From the NCBI RefSeq assembly GCF_000271305.1, contig NZ_AKGD01000003.1:186001-250000 (forward strand): DNA of 64,000 bases. The letters are read 5' to 3'. Source of the DNA: Hydrocarboniphaga effusa AP103. Lineage in GTDB: Bacteria; Pseudomonadota; Gammaproteobacteria; Nevskiales; Nevskiaceae. Positions 39,337-48,772 of this stretch are shown one piece after another. Numbering within the stretch: position 1 is the first letter of the stretch; the number at the start of each line of letters is the position of its first letter. The position numbers were made by a program, and so were the translations under genes. The notes below the pieces were generated by a model. It searched no databases and was not told where the DNA came from. It saw only the letters and a list, made by a program, of their open reading frames with translations.

Positions 39337-40002
39337 TTAGGAAAGTAGGGCGCCGAGCTCGGCCACGGTGGCGGCGATCGCATCCGCGCCCCAGCGTTCG
39401 ATCGGCGTGCCGGGGCTGATGTAGCCCCAGCCCGCGGCGATGCTGCGCATGCCGGCGGCCTTGGCCGCCTCGATGTCGCGCAGGTCGTCGCCGACGTAGA
39501 CCGTGCGCCCGGCGGCCGCGCCGGTGCGCTGCAGCGCGAGATTGATCGAATCCGGCGCGGGCTTGGGCGCGGGTACGTGATCGGCGCTGATGACGCAGGC
39601 GGCGCGAGCGTAGAGCTGGAGCTCGCGCATCAGCGGGTCGGTCAGAAAGCTCGGCTTGTTCGTCACCACGCCCCAGCGCCGGCCGCGCAGCTCCTGGGCC
39701 AGCAGCATCTGGGCGATGCCCGGAAACGGCGCCGAACGCTGGGTCAGCCGGGCGCGGTAGTAGGCCAGGAAGGCGTCGCGCCGAACCGGGAATTCCGGGT
39801 GATCGGGCGTCAGCTCGAGCGCGACCTTGAGCAGCCCGCGCGCGCCGGCCGAGGCCACCGGCCGATACAGCACGTCGGCGAGCGGCGGCAGGCCGAGGTC
39901 GGCGCGAACCTGGTTGGCGGCGCCGCCGAGGTCCGGCGCGGTGTCGACGAGCGTGCCGTCGAGGTCGAACAGCACGAGGTCGAGATCGGCGATCGGCTTC
40001 AT
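39337..40002 (-). CDS. mupP: HAD phosphatase, MupP/Gph-like
   Basis: 221 residues. Motif I LVLFDLDGTLVD (Asp13, Asp15), VVTNKPSF and PKPAPDSI with VGDDLRDIEAAKAAG give a complete HAD active site of the phosphoglycolate phosphatase family. Position between ubiG and a yciK-like gene matches pseudomonad MupP, which dephosphorylates N-acetylmuramic acid 6-phosphate in the anabolic cell-wall recycling route; sequence alone does not separate MupP from Gph. The ATG overlaps the ubiG stop by one base (TGATG), so translation is coupled. Confidence 0.78.
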   Translation of the reverse strand: MKPIADLDLVLFDLDGTLVDTAPDLGGAANQVRADLGLPPLADVLYRPVASAGARGLLKVALELTPDHPEFPVRRDAFLAYYRARLTQRSAPFPGIAQMLLAQELRGRRWGVVTNKPSFLTDPLMRELQLYARAACVISADHVPAPKPAPDSINLALQRTGAAAGRTVYVGDDLRDIEAAKAAGMRSIAAGWGYISPGTPIERWGADAIAATVAELGALLS

Positions 40003-40703
40003 CAGGCGGGCTTGCGACAGTGCAGCAGGTAGTTCACGTCGATGTCGTCGCCGACGGTGGCCGACTTCAGCAGCGGGTTGTAGCGCAGGCCGCGCAGTTC
40101 GACGGCGGTGAGTCCGGCTTCGCGGCTCCAGGTTTCGAGTTCGGACGGCTTGATGAACTTGGCGTAGTCGTGGGTGCCGCGCGGAATCAGCCCGGCGACG
40201 AGTTCGGCGCCGACGATGGCGAGCGCATAGGCCTTGGGGTTGCGGTTGATGGTCGAGAACACCACGTCGCCGCCCGGCTTCACGAGCGTGGCGACGGCGC
40301 GGATCACCGAGGCCGGATCGGGCACGTGCTCGAGCATCTCGAGGCAGCAGACCAGGTCGAAAGCGCCCGGCATTTCGGCGGCCAGCGCTTCGGCCGCGAT
40401 GCAGCGGTAGTCGGCCTTCACGCCCGATTCGAGCCCATGCAGCCGGCCGATTTCGAGCGAGGCCTCGGCCATGTCGATGCCGAGCGCACTCGCACCCTTG
40501 GCGGCGAGCGCTTCGGTGAGGATGCCGGCGCCGCAGCCGACGTCGAGCGCGCGCTTGCCGCGCAGGCCGCCCGCGACGCGCTCGATGTAGCGCACGCGCG
40601 CCGGATTGATGTGATGCAGGGCGGCCATCTCGCCGCGCGGATCCCACCAGCGCGAGGCGAGGGCGGAAAAGCGGCGGATTTCGCCTTCGTCGACGTTGCT
40701 CAT
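40002..40703 (-). CDS. ubiG: Ubiquinone biosynthesis O-methyltransferase
   Basis: 233 residues from ATG 40703, giving the family start SNVDEGEIRRFSALASRWWD; codons further upstream belong to a repeat. SAM motif I is LDVGCGAGIL and the membrane-associated FSTINRNPKAYALAIVGAE stretch is diagnostic of UbiG. It performs both O-methylations of ubiquinone synthesis. It forms an operon with the two downstream genes. Confidence 0.96.
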   Translation of the reverse strand: MSNVDEGEIRRFSALASRWWDPRGEMAALHHINPARVRYIERVAGGLRGKRALDVGCGAGILTEALAAKGASALGIDMAEASLEIGRLHGLESGVKADYRCIAAEALAAEMPGAFDLVCCLEMLEHVPDPASVIRAVATLVKPGGDVVFSTINRNPKAYALAIVGAELVAGLIPRGTHDYAKFIKPSELETWSREAGLTAVELRGLRYNPLLKSATVGDDIDVNYLLHCRKPA

Positions 40704-40745
40704 GCGGCTATTGTCCCAGATGACAAGGGTCGGATGCATGGAGTC

Positions 40746-40857
40746 TGGAGAGAGGGGCAGGGGTGAGGGAGTGCGGCTGGATCGGATTGGCTCCGTCATC
40801 GACCTGCGCTCCCTCACCGGCGCTTCGCGCCGCCCTCTTCCGCAAGCGGGAGAGGGC
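40746..40857. repeat. Dispersed palindromic repeat, copy B
   Basis: Contains GGGTGAGGGAG, CTCCCTCACCGGCGC and the hairpin GCCCTCTTCCGC/GCGGGAGAGGGC (40832-40857, one mismatch). It lies between mtaD and ubiG, and read on the minus strand it adds a spurious LSRLRERAARSAGEG-like frame in front of ubiG. Confidence 0.85.
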
Positions 40858-40865
40858 AAGGCGTT

Positions 40866-42203
40866 TCAAGGGCGAATGATGTCGCGCCACTCGCGCGCCT
40901 TCGCCAGCAGCTCGTCTTCGACGAGCGTCTGCAGGCGGCCTTCGCTGAGCAACGCGCGGCCCGCGACGTAGACGTGGTCGACCTGCCGGCTGTTGACCGC
41001 GTAGGCCAGGTGCGAGAGCACGTTGTAGAGCGGCTGCGTGTTGACCGCGCTCATGTCGACGGCGATGAAATCGGCCGCCTTGCCGGGCTTCAGCGAGCCG
41101 ATGGTGTCGTCCCAGCCGAGCGCGCGGGCGCCGTTGATCGTCGCGAGTTCGAGCGCGGTCGCGGCGGGCAGGGCGCGCGCGTCGCCGGCGACGGCCTTGG
41201 CGAGCAGGCTCGCGGTACGCAGTTCGCCGAACAAGTCGAGGTCGTTGTTGCTCGCCGCGCCGTCGGTGCCGATGCCGACATTGGCGCCGGCCTCGATCAG
41301 CCGATGCACCGGACAGAAGCCGCTCGCGAGCTTGAGGTTGGATTCCGGGCAGTGCGCGATGTGCACCTTGTACTGGCCGGCCTCGGCGATCTCCTCGTCG
41401 GTCAGCTGGGTCATGTGCACGGCGATCAGGTCGGGCCCGAGCAGGTCGAGTTCCTTGAGCCGCTGCCAGGGCCGCTTGCCGCTCTGCGCGACGGCCATTT
41501 CGACTTCGCCGGCGGTCTCGTGCACGTGCATGTGGATGCCGATGCCGAGTTCGGTCGCGTACTGGCGAATCTGCCGCAGCGGTTCGTCCGACACCGTGTA
41601 CGGCGCGTGCGGGGCGAACACGGTTTTCACGAGCGCTTGGTTGCGCAGCCTGTCGTGCAGATCGAGCCCCTTGTGGATGTATTCGCCGGGCTGCGCCCAG
41701 GCGGTCGGGAAGTCGATGACGATGAGCCCGACGGCCGTGCGCATGCCGGCCGCGATCGCGGCCTCGGCGGTGGCCTCGGGGAAGAAATACATGTCCGAGA
41801 ACGTGGTCTGGCCGCCGCGGATCATCTCGGCCATCGCCAGCCGCACGCCGTCGCCGCAGAACGCACGGTTCATGTGCTGGCCCTCGGCCGGCCAGATGTG
41901 CTGCTGCAGCCAGTCCATCAGCGGCAGATCGTCCGCCAGACCGCGCATCAGGCTCATCGCCGAATGCGTGTGCAGGTTCACCAGGCCGGGCATCACCGCG
42001 TGCCCGGGCAGGTCGAGCAGTTGCCTCGCCTTGTATTTCAGCCGCGCCTCGTCGGCCGGCAGGATCGAAACGATGCGGCCGTCGTGCACCGCCAGCGCAT
42101 GATCGAGCAGCACGCTGCCGGCGGGCTCGATCGGCACCAGGTAGCCCGGGAGGACGAGAAGGTCGATGGATTCGACTTGGCCGACGATGTCAGGCGATTG
42201 CAT
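40866..42203 (-). CDS. mtaD: 5-methylthioadenosine/S-adenosylhomocysteine deaminase
   Basis: 445 residues from ATG 42203; GTG 42212 is possible and no clear ribosome site is visible. It is an amidohydrolase of the TRZ/ATZ group: zinc ligands HTH in GLVNLHTHSAMS, HVHETAGE, and the metal Asp in GTDGAASNNDLDL. MtaD converts methylthioadenosine to methylthioinosine (and SAH to SIH). The divergent neighbour mtnA belongs to methionine salvage, which supports the call over other deaminases. Confidence 0.9.
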   Translation of the reverse strand: MQSPDIVGQVESIDLLVLPGYLVPIEPAGSVLLDHALAVHDGRIVSILPADEARLKYKARQLLDLPGHAVMPGLVNLHTHSAMSLMRGLADDLPLMDWLQQHIWPAEGQHMNRAFCGDGVRLAMAEMIRGGQTTFSDMYFFPEATAEAAIAAGMRTAVGLIVIDFPTAWAQPGEYIHKGLDLHDRLRNQALVKTVFAPHAPYTVSDEPLRQIRQYATELGIGIHMHVHETAGEVEMAVAQSGKRPWQRLKELDLLGPDLIAVHMTQLTDEEIAEAGQYKVHIAHCPESNLKLASGFCPVHRLIEAGANVGIGTDGAASNNDLDLFGELRTASLLAKAVAGDARALPAATALELATINGARALGWDDTIGSLKPGKAADFIAVDMSAVNTQPLYNVLSHLAYAVNSRQVDHVYVAGRALLSEGRLQTLVEDELLAKAREWRDIIRP

Positions 42204-42305
42204 GAGGTTCACGGGCTCGGAGGTAGAATGCGCCCCCAAATTCTAGCGATTCTGGCGACTGGTCTTTTACGGCTGGGCGCGGGCATCCAAGCTTAGGAAA
42301 ACTTC

Positions 42306-43319
42306 ATGACCGCGAGCAGTTCCGCGACGGGCATCCGCCCGATCATCTGGGCCGACGACCATCTGAAGCTCATCGACCAGCGCGTGCTGCCGAACGAAGA
42401 GCGCTGGGTCGACTGCCGCAGCGCCGCTGAAGTCGCCGACGCCATCCACGGCATGGCGGTGCGCGGCGCGCCGGCCATCGGCATCGCCGCCGCCTATGGC
42501 TTGGTGCTCGACGCGCTCGCCGGCCGCGACTACGAAGCCGCCGATCGCGTGCTGATGGAATCGCGCCCGACTGCGGTGAACCTGCGCTGGGCGCTGCTGC
42601 GCATGCGCGAGCTCAAGAGCCAGGGCGCCGACGCGAAGGCGCTGCTCGCCGAGGCGATCCGCATTCACGAAGAAGACCTCGCGCAAAACCTCGCGATGGG
42701 CGAAGCCGGCGCCGCGCTGCTGCCGCCGAATGCGGTCGTCATCACCCATTGCAACACCGGCGCACTCGCCACCGGCGGCCACGGCACCGCGCTCGGCGTG
42801 ATCCGCAGCGCCTGGGCGCGGGGCCGGCTCTCGCAGGTCTACAACGGCGAAACGCGTCCGTGGCTGCAAGGCGCGCGACTGACCGCCTGGGAACTGCTCT
42901 ACGAAAAGATTCCGGCGCGCCTGATCGCCGATGGCGCGGCCGCGCATCTGATGCAGCGCGAGAAGATCGATTGGGTCATCGTCGGTGCCGATCGCATCGC
43001 CGTGAACGGCGACACCGCGAACAAGATCGGAACCTATGCGCTGGCGGTCGCGGCCAGGCACCACGGCGTCAAGTTCATGGTCGTCGCCCCGAGCGGAACC
43101 TTCGACCTCAATTGCCCGAACGGCGCGGCGATTCCGATCGAGGAGCGCCCGCCGAACGAACTCACCGAATTCCGCGGCAGCCGTATCGCGCCGGAAGCCA
43201 TGCAGGCCTGGAACCCGGTGTTCGACGTCACGCCCGCGAGCCTGATCGACGCGATCGTCTGCGAACGCGGCGTGATCGAGCAGCCGACCGAGCAGAAGAT
43301 ACGGGCGCTGTTGGGGTGA
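42306..43319 (+). CDS. mtnA: S-methyl-5-thioribose-1-phosphate isomerase
   Basis: 337 residues. [36 protein letters not shown] (catalytic Cys) and [19 protein letters not shown] (catalytic Asp) are all intact. It converts methylthioribose-1-phosphate to methylthioribulose-1-phosphate in methionine salvage. It is divergent from mtaD across 102 bases. The stop is followed within ten bases by repeat copy C. Confidence 0.96.
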   Translation: MTASSSATGIRPIIWADDHLKLIDQRVLPNEERWVDCRSAAEVADAIHGMAVRGAPAIGIAAAYGLVLDALAGRDYEAADRVLMESRPTAVNLRWALLRMRELKSQGADAKALLAEAIRIHEEDLAQNLAMGEAGAALLPPNAVVITHCNTGALATGGHGTALGVIRSAWARGRLSQVYNGETRPWLQGARLTAWELLYEKIPARLIADGAAAHLMQREKIDWVIVGADRIAVNGDTANKIGTYALAVAARHHGVKFMVVAPSGTFDLNCPNGAAIPIEERPPNELTEFRGSRIAPEAMQAWNPVFDVTPASLIDAIVCERGVIEQPTEQKIRALLG

Positions 43320-43325
43320 GCCGAA

Positions 43326-43468
43326 GCCCCTCACCCGGCGCTGTCGCGCCACGCGGGAGAGGGGACTGCATGAGTCCGCTGCGACTGTGGTGGAAGTTCA
43401 GCTGTTGATGTCCTCTCTCCGGTGTGCGGGAGAGAGTCCCTCGCGTTAGCGAGGGGAGAGAGGGGTTT
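43326..43468. repeat. Dispersed palindromic repeat, copy C
   Basis: Begins CCCCTCACCCGGCGCTGTCG, includes GCGGGAGAGGGG and then a second block CCTCTCTCC/GGAGAGAG followed by TCCCTCGCG/CGAGGGGAGAGAGGGG. The second block closely matches the copy inside cheA. It fills most of the mtnA/bepA-like convergent gap. Confidence 0.85.
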
Positions 43469-43520
43469 TGGTCGCGCGGCTGGCGACGTCAACTGTCAAC
43501 CAAGAGCCCCGCAAACTTCC

Positions 43521-45032
43521 TCAACGCCGCTCCCGCGCATACGGGTTGTAGTTGCGCGGCAGCGCTTCGCGAACCTCCGCACGCCGGGCCGCCATGCGCG
43601 CCCGGTCCTGTTGCGACAGGCTGTCGAGGCGCAGGCCGGCGTCGAGCTGGGCCAGCGCGCCGCCGTAGTCGCCGCGGTAGTAGAGGTAGTTCGCCATCTC
43701 GTAGCTCGCGGTGCCGGTGTCCTTCATGTCGCGCGCAGCGTTCGACAGCAGCCGGTAGGTTTCCATGCGCGTGCCGAACGATTGCTCGGTCGACAGCAGC
43801 AGCTGGCGCGCTTCGGCCGGCTTGCCGGCCTGGATCAGCGCCGAGGCGTAGCCGAGGATGGCCGGCGTGCTGCGCGGATAAAGCTCCTGCGCCTTCTTGG
43901 CGAGGGCCAGGCCTTCGGCCTGCTGGCCCGCGTAGAGCTTGAGCTCGCTCATGAGCAGCAGCAGGTTGACCTGCTTCGGGTTGGCGTCGAGCACCGGCTT
44001 GAGCACCGCGATGCCGCCCGGAAAGTCGCCGCTCTCGCGCAGCGACAGCGCAAGCCCGTAACGGTTGCCGGGCGTATCGCGGCCGGCCTTGAGTTCGGCG
44101 GTGTAGAGATCGATGCCGTCGGCCGGGCGGCCGAAGGTCAGCACGCGGGCGCGCTCGCGCATGAGCCCGTATTCGTAGGAGTTCTCGACCTTGCGCGTCT
44201 TCATCGAGGCCGCGCGGGCGCGCGCCTCGGAGATGCGCACGGTGTTGACCGGGTGGGTCAGCAGAATGTCCGGCACGCCCGAGCCGTAAAGGCGCGACTG
44301 CTGGGCCAGGCGCTGGAAGAAGCTCGCCATGCCTTCGGGGTCGAAGCCGGCTTCGTGCATGGTCTGGATGCCGATGCGATCGGCCTCGAGCTCGTTGGCG
44401 CGCGTGAAGTTGACCTGCTTCTGGTACAGCGAGCCCTGGCCGACGGCCAGCGCGGCAAGGATCACGTCGGGGTTCGCCGAGCCGGCGATGATCGCGGCCA
44501 GCACCGCGGCCCAGGTGGCGAAGGTTCCGACGCCGCCCTGGTCGGCCTGCGAGCGCGCGATGTGGCGCTGGATCACGTGCGTGAGTTCGTGGCCCATGAC
44601 GCCGGCGACTTCGCTCTCGGTGGAGCTTGCGATCAGCAGGCCGGCGTTGAAGCCGATGTAGCCGCCGGGCATCGCGAACGCGTTGATGCGCGGATCCTTG
44701 ACGACGAAGAACTCGACGTGCGGCGGCTTCTGCGCGGCCGCGGCGACCAGCCGGTAGCCGATCGTAGTCAGGTAATCGGTGAGTTCGGTGTCTTCGAGAA
44801 TGTATTCGTACTGATACAGCTGCGACATCACGCTCGCGCCGATCTGGGCTTCCTGCGTCGGCGACAACGCGGCGTCGGCCGGTTCGCCCATCTGCGGCAG
44901 GTTCAGCGGCGGCTGGGCTCCGCTGCCGAGGCCGTCCGAGGGCACCGTGTCGATTATTTGCGCCGAGGCTGCGATCGAAACGGTCAACGCCGCGGCCAGG
45001 CCGGCGGATACGAGAGAGGCAATGGGGCGCAT
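43521..45032 (-). CDS. bepA: Periplasmic M48 metalloprotease with TPRs, BepA-like
   Basis: 503 residues. An N-terminal signal peptide (about 1-24, ending ASAQ) precedes an M48 protease domain with HELTH (148-152) and NELEADR (about 213-219), then tetratricopeptide-like repeats from about 300. BepA degrades stalled LptD and assists outer-membrane protein assembly. All zinc ligands are present and the length fits (E. coli BepA 487). The specific role is inferred from layout. Confidence 0.88.
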   Translation of the reverse strand: MRPIASLVSAGLAAALTVSIAASAQIIDTVPSDGLGSGAQPPLNLPQMGEPADAALSPTQEAQIGASVMSQLYQYEYILEDTELTDYLTTIGYRLVAAAAQKPPHVEFFVVKDPRINAFAMPGGYIGFNAGLLIASSTESEVAGVMGHELTHVIQRHIARSQADQGGVGTFATWAAVLAAIIAGSANPDVILAALAVGQGSLYQKQVNFTRANELEADRIGIQTMHEAGFDPEGMASFFQRLAQQSRLYGSGVPDILLTHPVNTVRISEARARAASMKTRKVENSYEYGLMRERARVLTFGRPADGIDLYTAELKAGRDTPGNRYGLALSLRESGDFPGGIAVLKPVLDANPKQVNLLLLMSELKLYAGQQAEGLALAKKAQELYPRSTPAILGYASALIQAGKPAEARQLLLSTEQSFGTRMETYRLLSNAARDMKDTGTASYEMANYLYYRGDYGGALAQLDAGLRLDSLSQQDRARMAARRAEVREALPRNYNPYARERR

Positions 45033-45157
45033 GCGCTAGCGGTTCGGGGCGGCCTGGGGTCGGTGAGATCGGTGGGTCCACCGTCTCTTATGGTAACGCC
45101 GCTTGGAAACCGGACGGAGCCCGAAGTTCGGTTCGCTGCAAAACTACTTACGACGGC

Positions 45158-45667
45158 TCACGAACCGTTGCGCGCAGCGCCCGCCGCGAGCGCCGCGAGT
45201 TCGGCGCCGGTGATGCGGAACATCGTCCAGTCGTCCAGTGGGCGCGCCCCGAGCCGGCGGTAGAAGCCGATCGCCGGCTCGTTCCAGTCGAGCACCGACC
45301 ATTCGAAGCGCCCGCAGCCGCGCGCCACCGCCAGCGCCGCGACGCTCGCCAGCAGCGCCTTGCCGATGCCCTGGCCGCGAAACGCCGGGCGCACGAACAG
45401 GTCTTCGAGGTAGATGCCGGGCTTGGCCAGGAAGGTCGAGTAATTCGGGAAGAACAGCGCGAAGCCGGCCGGTTCGCCGCCGGAACGGGCGACGAGCACC
45501 TCGGCGGCGGGGCGTTCACCGAACAGACTCGCGCGCAAGGCGGCTTCGGTGGCGCTGACCTGGTCGGAGAGTTGCTCGTAGTCGGCCAGCTCGCGGATCA
45601 GGGCCAGGATCAGCGGCACGTCGTGCGCGGTCGCGGGCGCGATGGTCAGCGCTGCCGGGCCGCTCAT
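45158..45667 (-). CDS. GNAT-family N-acetyltransferase
   Basis: 169 residues. Motif A YLEDLFVRPAFRGQGIGKALL is the acetyl-CoA binding signature, with the RRLG motif B near the end (AIGFYRRLGAR). It resembles diamine/spermidine-type acetyltransferases, but the substrate cannot be fixed. The ATG overlaps the psd stop (ATGA), so it is translated with psd. Confidence 0.87.
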   Translation of the reverse strand: MSGPAALTIAPATAHDVPLILALIRELADYEQLSDQVSATEAALRASLFGERPAAEVLVARSGGEPAGFALFFPNYSTFLAKPGIYLEDLFVRPAFRGQGIGKALLASVAALAVARGCGRFEWSVLDWNEPAIGFYRRLGARPLDDWTMFRITGAELAALAAGAARNGS

Positions 45668-46551
45668 GCTTGCCCGGCCCCGAGCTTGCGGCCGATCGGC
45701 CGGCCCATCGTCAGTGGCAGCGCCGGACGCAGCTCGGCGGCCCATTCGAGCGTGCCGCGCGGCGCGAGCAGGATCACCGTCGAGCCCATGTTGAAGCGGC
45801 CCATTTCGGCTCCGCGTTCGAGCCTGACGGGCTGCGCCGGCTGGTAGCGCGAAACGGTGTTGCCGCGCCGGTGCGGCGGGGTGACCAGACCGGACCAGAC
45901 GGTTTCGATGGAGCCGACGAAGAAGGCCCCGACCAGCACCATCGCGAACGGCCCCAGCTCGGTATCGAAGATCGCGACCACGCGCTCGTTGCGCGCGAAC
46001 AGGCGCGGCATGGCGCGCGCGGTGGCCGGGTTGACGCTGAACAGCCGCCCGGGCACGTAGACCCATTCGCGCAGCGTGCCGGCCAGCGGCATGTGCAGGC
46101 GGTGGTAGTTGTTCGGGGCCAGATAGATCGTGCAGAACTCGCCGTTCTCGAACGGCTTGGCCAGGTCATCGCCACCGAGCAGTTCGGCCGCCGTATAGCC
46201 CTGGCCCTTGGCCTGGAAGATGCGCCCGCCCTCGATGGTGCCGAACTGGCTCACGGCCCCATCGACCGGCGAAATCAGGGCCGACGGGTCTTCGTGCAGC
46301 GGCCGCGCGCCGGGCTTGAGCGCGCGCGTGAAGAACTCGTTGAAGCTACCGAAGCGCTCCACCTGCTCGATCTCGGCCTCGGCCAGGCTGATGCGGAAAC
46401 GCGACATGAAGAAGCGGATGAACGCGTTCTTGAATGCCGGGTTGCGGATCCGCGTGATCTTGAAGATCAGCCAGGACAGGAAGCGCGTCGGCAGCACGCG
46501 CTGCAAAGCGGAGAACAGCAGGTCGCCGGTGCTGGCGTCGGTTGCGGCCAT
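45664..46551 (-). CDS. psd: Phosphatidylserine decarboxylase proenzyme
   Basis: 295 residues. The self-cleavage site appears as FNMGSTVI with Gly256-Ser257, where Ser becomes the pyruvoyl group; SPVDGAVSQFG and the NNYHRLHMP catalytic block are present. It makes phosphatidylethanolamine at the inner membrane. Normal length for the bacterial membrane-bound type. Confidence 0.95.
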   Translation of the reverse strand: MAATDASTGDLLFSALQRVLPTRFLSWLIFKITRIRNPAFKNAFIRFFMSRFRISLAEAEIEQVERFGSFNEFFTRALKPGARPLHEDPSALISPVDGAVSQFGTIEGGRIFQAKGQGYTAAELLGGDDLAKPFENGEFCTIYLAPNNYHRLHMPLAGTLREWVYVPGRLFSVNPATARAMPRLFARNERVVAIFDTELGPFAMVLVGAFFVGSIETVWSGLVTPPHRRGNTVSRYQPAQPVRLERGAEMGRFNMGSTVILLAPRGTLEWAAELRPALPLTMGRPIGRKLGAGQA

Positions 46552-46591
46552 GATGGGAGCGGTGCCTTGAGTCGAAGCGGAGTCGGGAGGC

Positions 46592-47080
46592 TTAGTTGGA
46601 GCCGGGCGGCTGGTACTTGAGCACCTGCGGCGGGCGCACCGGGAACTTCACCACCGCGCTGGTGGTGTCGCAGCGCAGCTCGATCAGACTTTCGTCGCCA
46701 CTCGCGAGCGGGCGCGAGGCCTGCATGAGCATCAGGTGATAGCTGCCCGGTTCGAGCCGCACGACCTGGCCGGGGTCGAGCGTCAGGGTCTCGACATGGC
46801 GCATGCGCGCCTGGCCGGCTTCGAGCGAGCTCAGGTGCAGCTCCACGCTGGCGAAATCCGGGCTGCTCGCGCCGGTGATCGTCAGCGGCGTCGTGCCCTT
46901 GTTGGAGAGTTGCGCGAAGCCGACCCTGGTCATCGCGCCCGGAGGCGCTTCGCGGATCCACGGGTCTTCGATTTTGAGGTTGGCGCAATTGGCCCAGGCG
47001 GCGGCCGGCAAGCCCAGTGCGAGCAGCGCGATCGAGGCGCGCCGGGTCGTGGTCATGATCATGTTGAGGAGCAGGGTCAT
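46592..47080 (-). CDS. Periplasmic copper chaperone PCu(A)C
   Basis: 162 residues. A signal peptide (about 10-30, SIALLALGLPAAAWA) precedes the single PCuAC domain with the His/Met copper site (ELHLSS, RMRHVE, and PGSYHLMLM). It donates Cu(I) to cytochrome oxidase together with SCO. The ATG overlaps the SCO stop (ATGA), and co-location of the two is a well-known pair for CuA maturation. Confidence 0.9.
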   Translation of the reverse strand: MTLLLNMIMTTTRRASIALLALGLPAAAWANCANLKIEDPWIREAPPGAMTRVGFAQLSNKGTTPLTITGASSPDFASVELHLSSLEAGQARMRHVETLTLDPGQVVRLEPGSYHLMLMQASRPLASGDESLIELRCDTTSAVVKFPVRPPQVLKYQPPGSN

Positions 47081-47700
47081 GGCGAGCCTCCGGTGATGAC
47101 TTTGGTCAGGTCGCGCGTGAGCGCGTCGATGCGGTGCGGAGGCAGGAAATATCCGGCCACCTGCGCCTGCGGATTGATCAGCACCAGCGCGGCCGAATGA
47201 TCCATCGTGTAGGTCTCCGGCGTGCTGCCGGGCACCTTGGCGTAGACCAGGCTCAGGCTGCGCGTGAGCGAATCGAGATTATTGCCGCTGCCGGTCGCGC
47301 CGATGAATTCCGGGCTGAAGTAATGCGTGTAGAGGCCGAGCTTCTCGGGCGTGTCGCGCTCCGGATCCACCGAAACGAACACCACCTGCAGCGGGACCTT
47401 GGCTTCGTCGAGCTGGGCCTTGACCGCTTTGAGCACGGCGAGCGTGTTCGGACAGACGTCCGGGCAATAGGTGAAGCCGGTGAAGATCAGGCTCCACTGG
47501 CCCTTGAGCCGCGACTCGTCGAAGGCCTTGCCGCTGCTGTCGACGAGCTGGAACGGGGCGATCGTGCGCGGTTTTTCGAGCAGCGTGCCGGATTCGATTT
47601 CGACGGTGCGCGGGGCGAACGCGAACTGCGCCGCCACCAGGCCTGCCACGGCGGCCACCGCCGCGACCACGCCGATCAAGATGGATTTGGAAGCCGACAT
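47077..47700 (-). CDS. SCO1/SenC copper metallochaperone
   Basis: 207 residues, N-terminal membrane anchor (about 8-27), thioredoxin fold with TYCPDVCPN (Cys79, Cys83) and the ligand His168 in MDHSAAL. It reduces or loads copper at cytochrome c oxidase subunit II. It is first of a two-gene operon with the PCuAC gene and divergent from prmB. Confidence 0.93.
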   Translation of the reverse strand: MSASKSILIGVVAAVAAVAGLVAAQFAFAPRTVEIESGTLLEKPRTIAPFQLVDSSGKAFDESRLKGQWSLIFTGFTYCPDVCPNTLAVLKAVKAQLDEAKVPLQVVFVSVDPERDTPEKLGLYTHYFSPEFIGATGSGNNLDSLTRSLSLVYAKVPGSTPETYTMDHSAALVLINPQAQVAGYFLPPHRIDALTRDLTKVITGGSP

Positions 47701-47838
47701 GAGGATCCTGAGTCGAGAAGCTGCGTCATCCCCGGTGGCTGCGGGCGCGTGGCCGTCGGGAACAGTTTAAAATTGCGGACTTACCCACCGTCCGTGACCT
47801 CTTTTGTCCGCCGATTATTCCATAGCGATGGTGCCCGC

Positions 47839-48756
47839 ATGAGCCAGACCTCCGTTGGCGACGAGACGATCGCGCTCGAAACGGTGCGCGATCTCGTGCG
47901 CTGGGGCGCCAGCGAGTTCGCCCGACAAGGCCTGATTTTCGGCCACGGCACCGACAACGCGCTCGACGAGTCGTTTCACCTCGTGCTGCATGCGCTCAAG
48001 CTGCCGGCCGATCTGCCCACTCTGTATCTCGAATCGCGCGTCACCGCGAGCGAACGCGCCAGCGTCGTCGAGCTGCTGCGCAAGCGCGTCGAAACGCGCC
48101 AGCCGGCGGCCTATCTGATCGGCGAGATCCAGTTCTGCGGCCTGCCGTTCTACGTCGACGAGCGCGTGCTGGTGCCGCGTTCGCCGATCGCCGAACTCAT
48201 CGAGGCCCAGTTCGAACCCTGGGTCACGCAGACGCCGACGCGCATCCTCGACCTTTGCACGGGCAGCGGCTGCATCGGCATCGCCTGCGCGGCGGCGATC
48301 GAGGACGCCGAGGTCGATCTCGTCGACATCGACGCGGGTGCGCTCGAAGTTGCCCAGCGCAATATCGACCGCCACGGACTCGGCGATCGCGTCAAGGCGA
48401 TACGCTCCGACCTGTTCGCCGGTCTCGGCAAGCGCCAGTACGAGCTCATCGTCAGCAACCCGCCGTACGTGCCGACCGCCGAATGGCAGGCGCTGGGCCG
48501 CGAATTCCACCAGGAACCCAAGCTCGCGCTCGAAGCGGGCAGCGACGGCATGGACATCGTCGAGCGCATCCTGCGCGAGGCGCCGAAATACCTGTCGGCC
48601 AAGGGCCTGCTGATCTGCGAAGTCGGCGGCTCGGTGCCCGAGTTCGAAGCGCGCTGGCCCGACATTCCGGTGAGCTGGCCCGATTTCGAACGCGGCGGCG
48701 ACGGCGTGTTCGCGATCTCCAGGGCCGACCTCGTCGGCTGGCTCAAGGGCCGCTGA
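47839..48756 (+). CDS. prmB: Ribosomal protein L3 N5-glutamine methyltransferase
   Basis: 305 residues from ATG 47839. HemK-type layout: helical N-terminal domain, then Rossmann MTase with DLCTGSGCIGIA and the catalytic NPPY (about 207-210) in VSNPPYVPTAEW. PrmB and PrmC are related; the QFCGLPFYVDERVLVPRSPIAEL block is of PrmB type. It methylates Gln150 of L3. In gammaproteobacteria prmB is usually next to aroC, as here (one gene between). Confidence 0.93.
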   Translation: MSQTSVGDETIALETVRDLVRWGASEFARQGLIFGHGTDNALDESFHLVLHALKLPADLPTLYLESRVTASERASVVELLRKRVETRQPAAYLIGEIQFCGLPFYVDERVLVPRSPIAELIEAQFEPWVTQTPTRILDLCTGSGCIGIACAAAIEDAEVDLVDIDAGALEVAQRNIDRHGLGDRVKAIRSDLFAGLGKRQYELIVSNPPYVPTAEWQALGREFHQEPKLALEAGSDGMDIVERILREAPKYLSAKGLLICEVGGSVPEFEARWPDIPVSWPDFERGGDGVFAISRADLVGWLKGR

Positions 48757-48772
48757 GCGCGGATAAGGCCTT

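Noticed and set aside
40704..40859. N-terminal extension of UbiG translated from the repeat
   Set aside because: The extension is repeat-derived and the conserved protein begins at ATG 40703.
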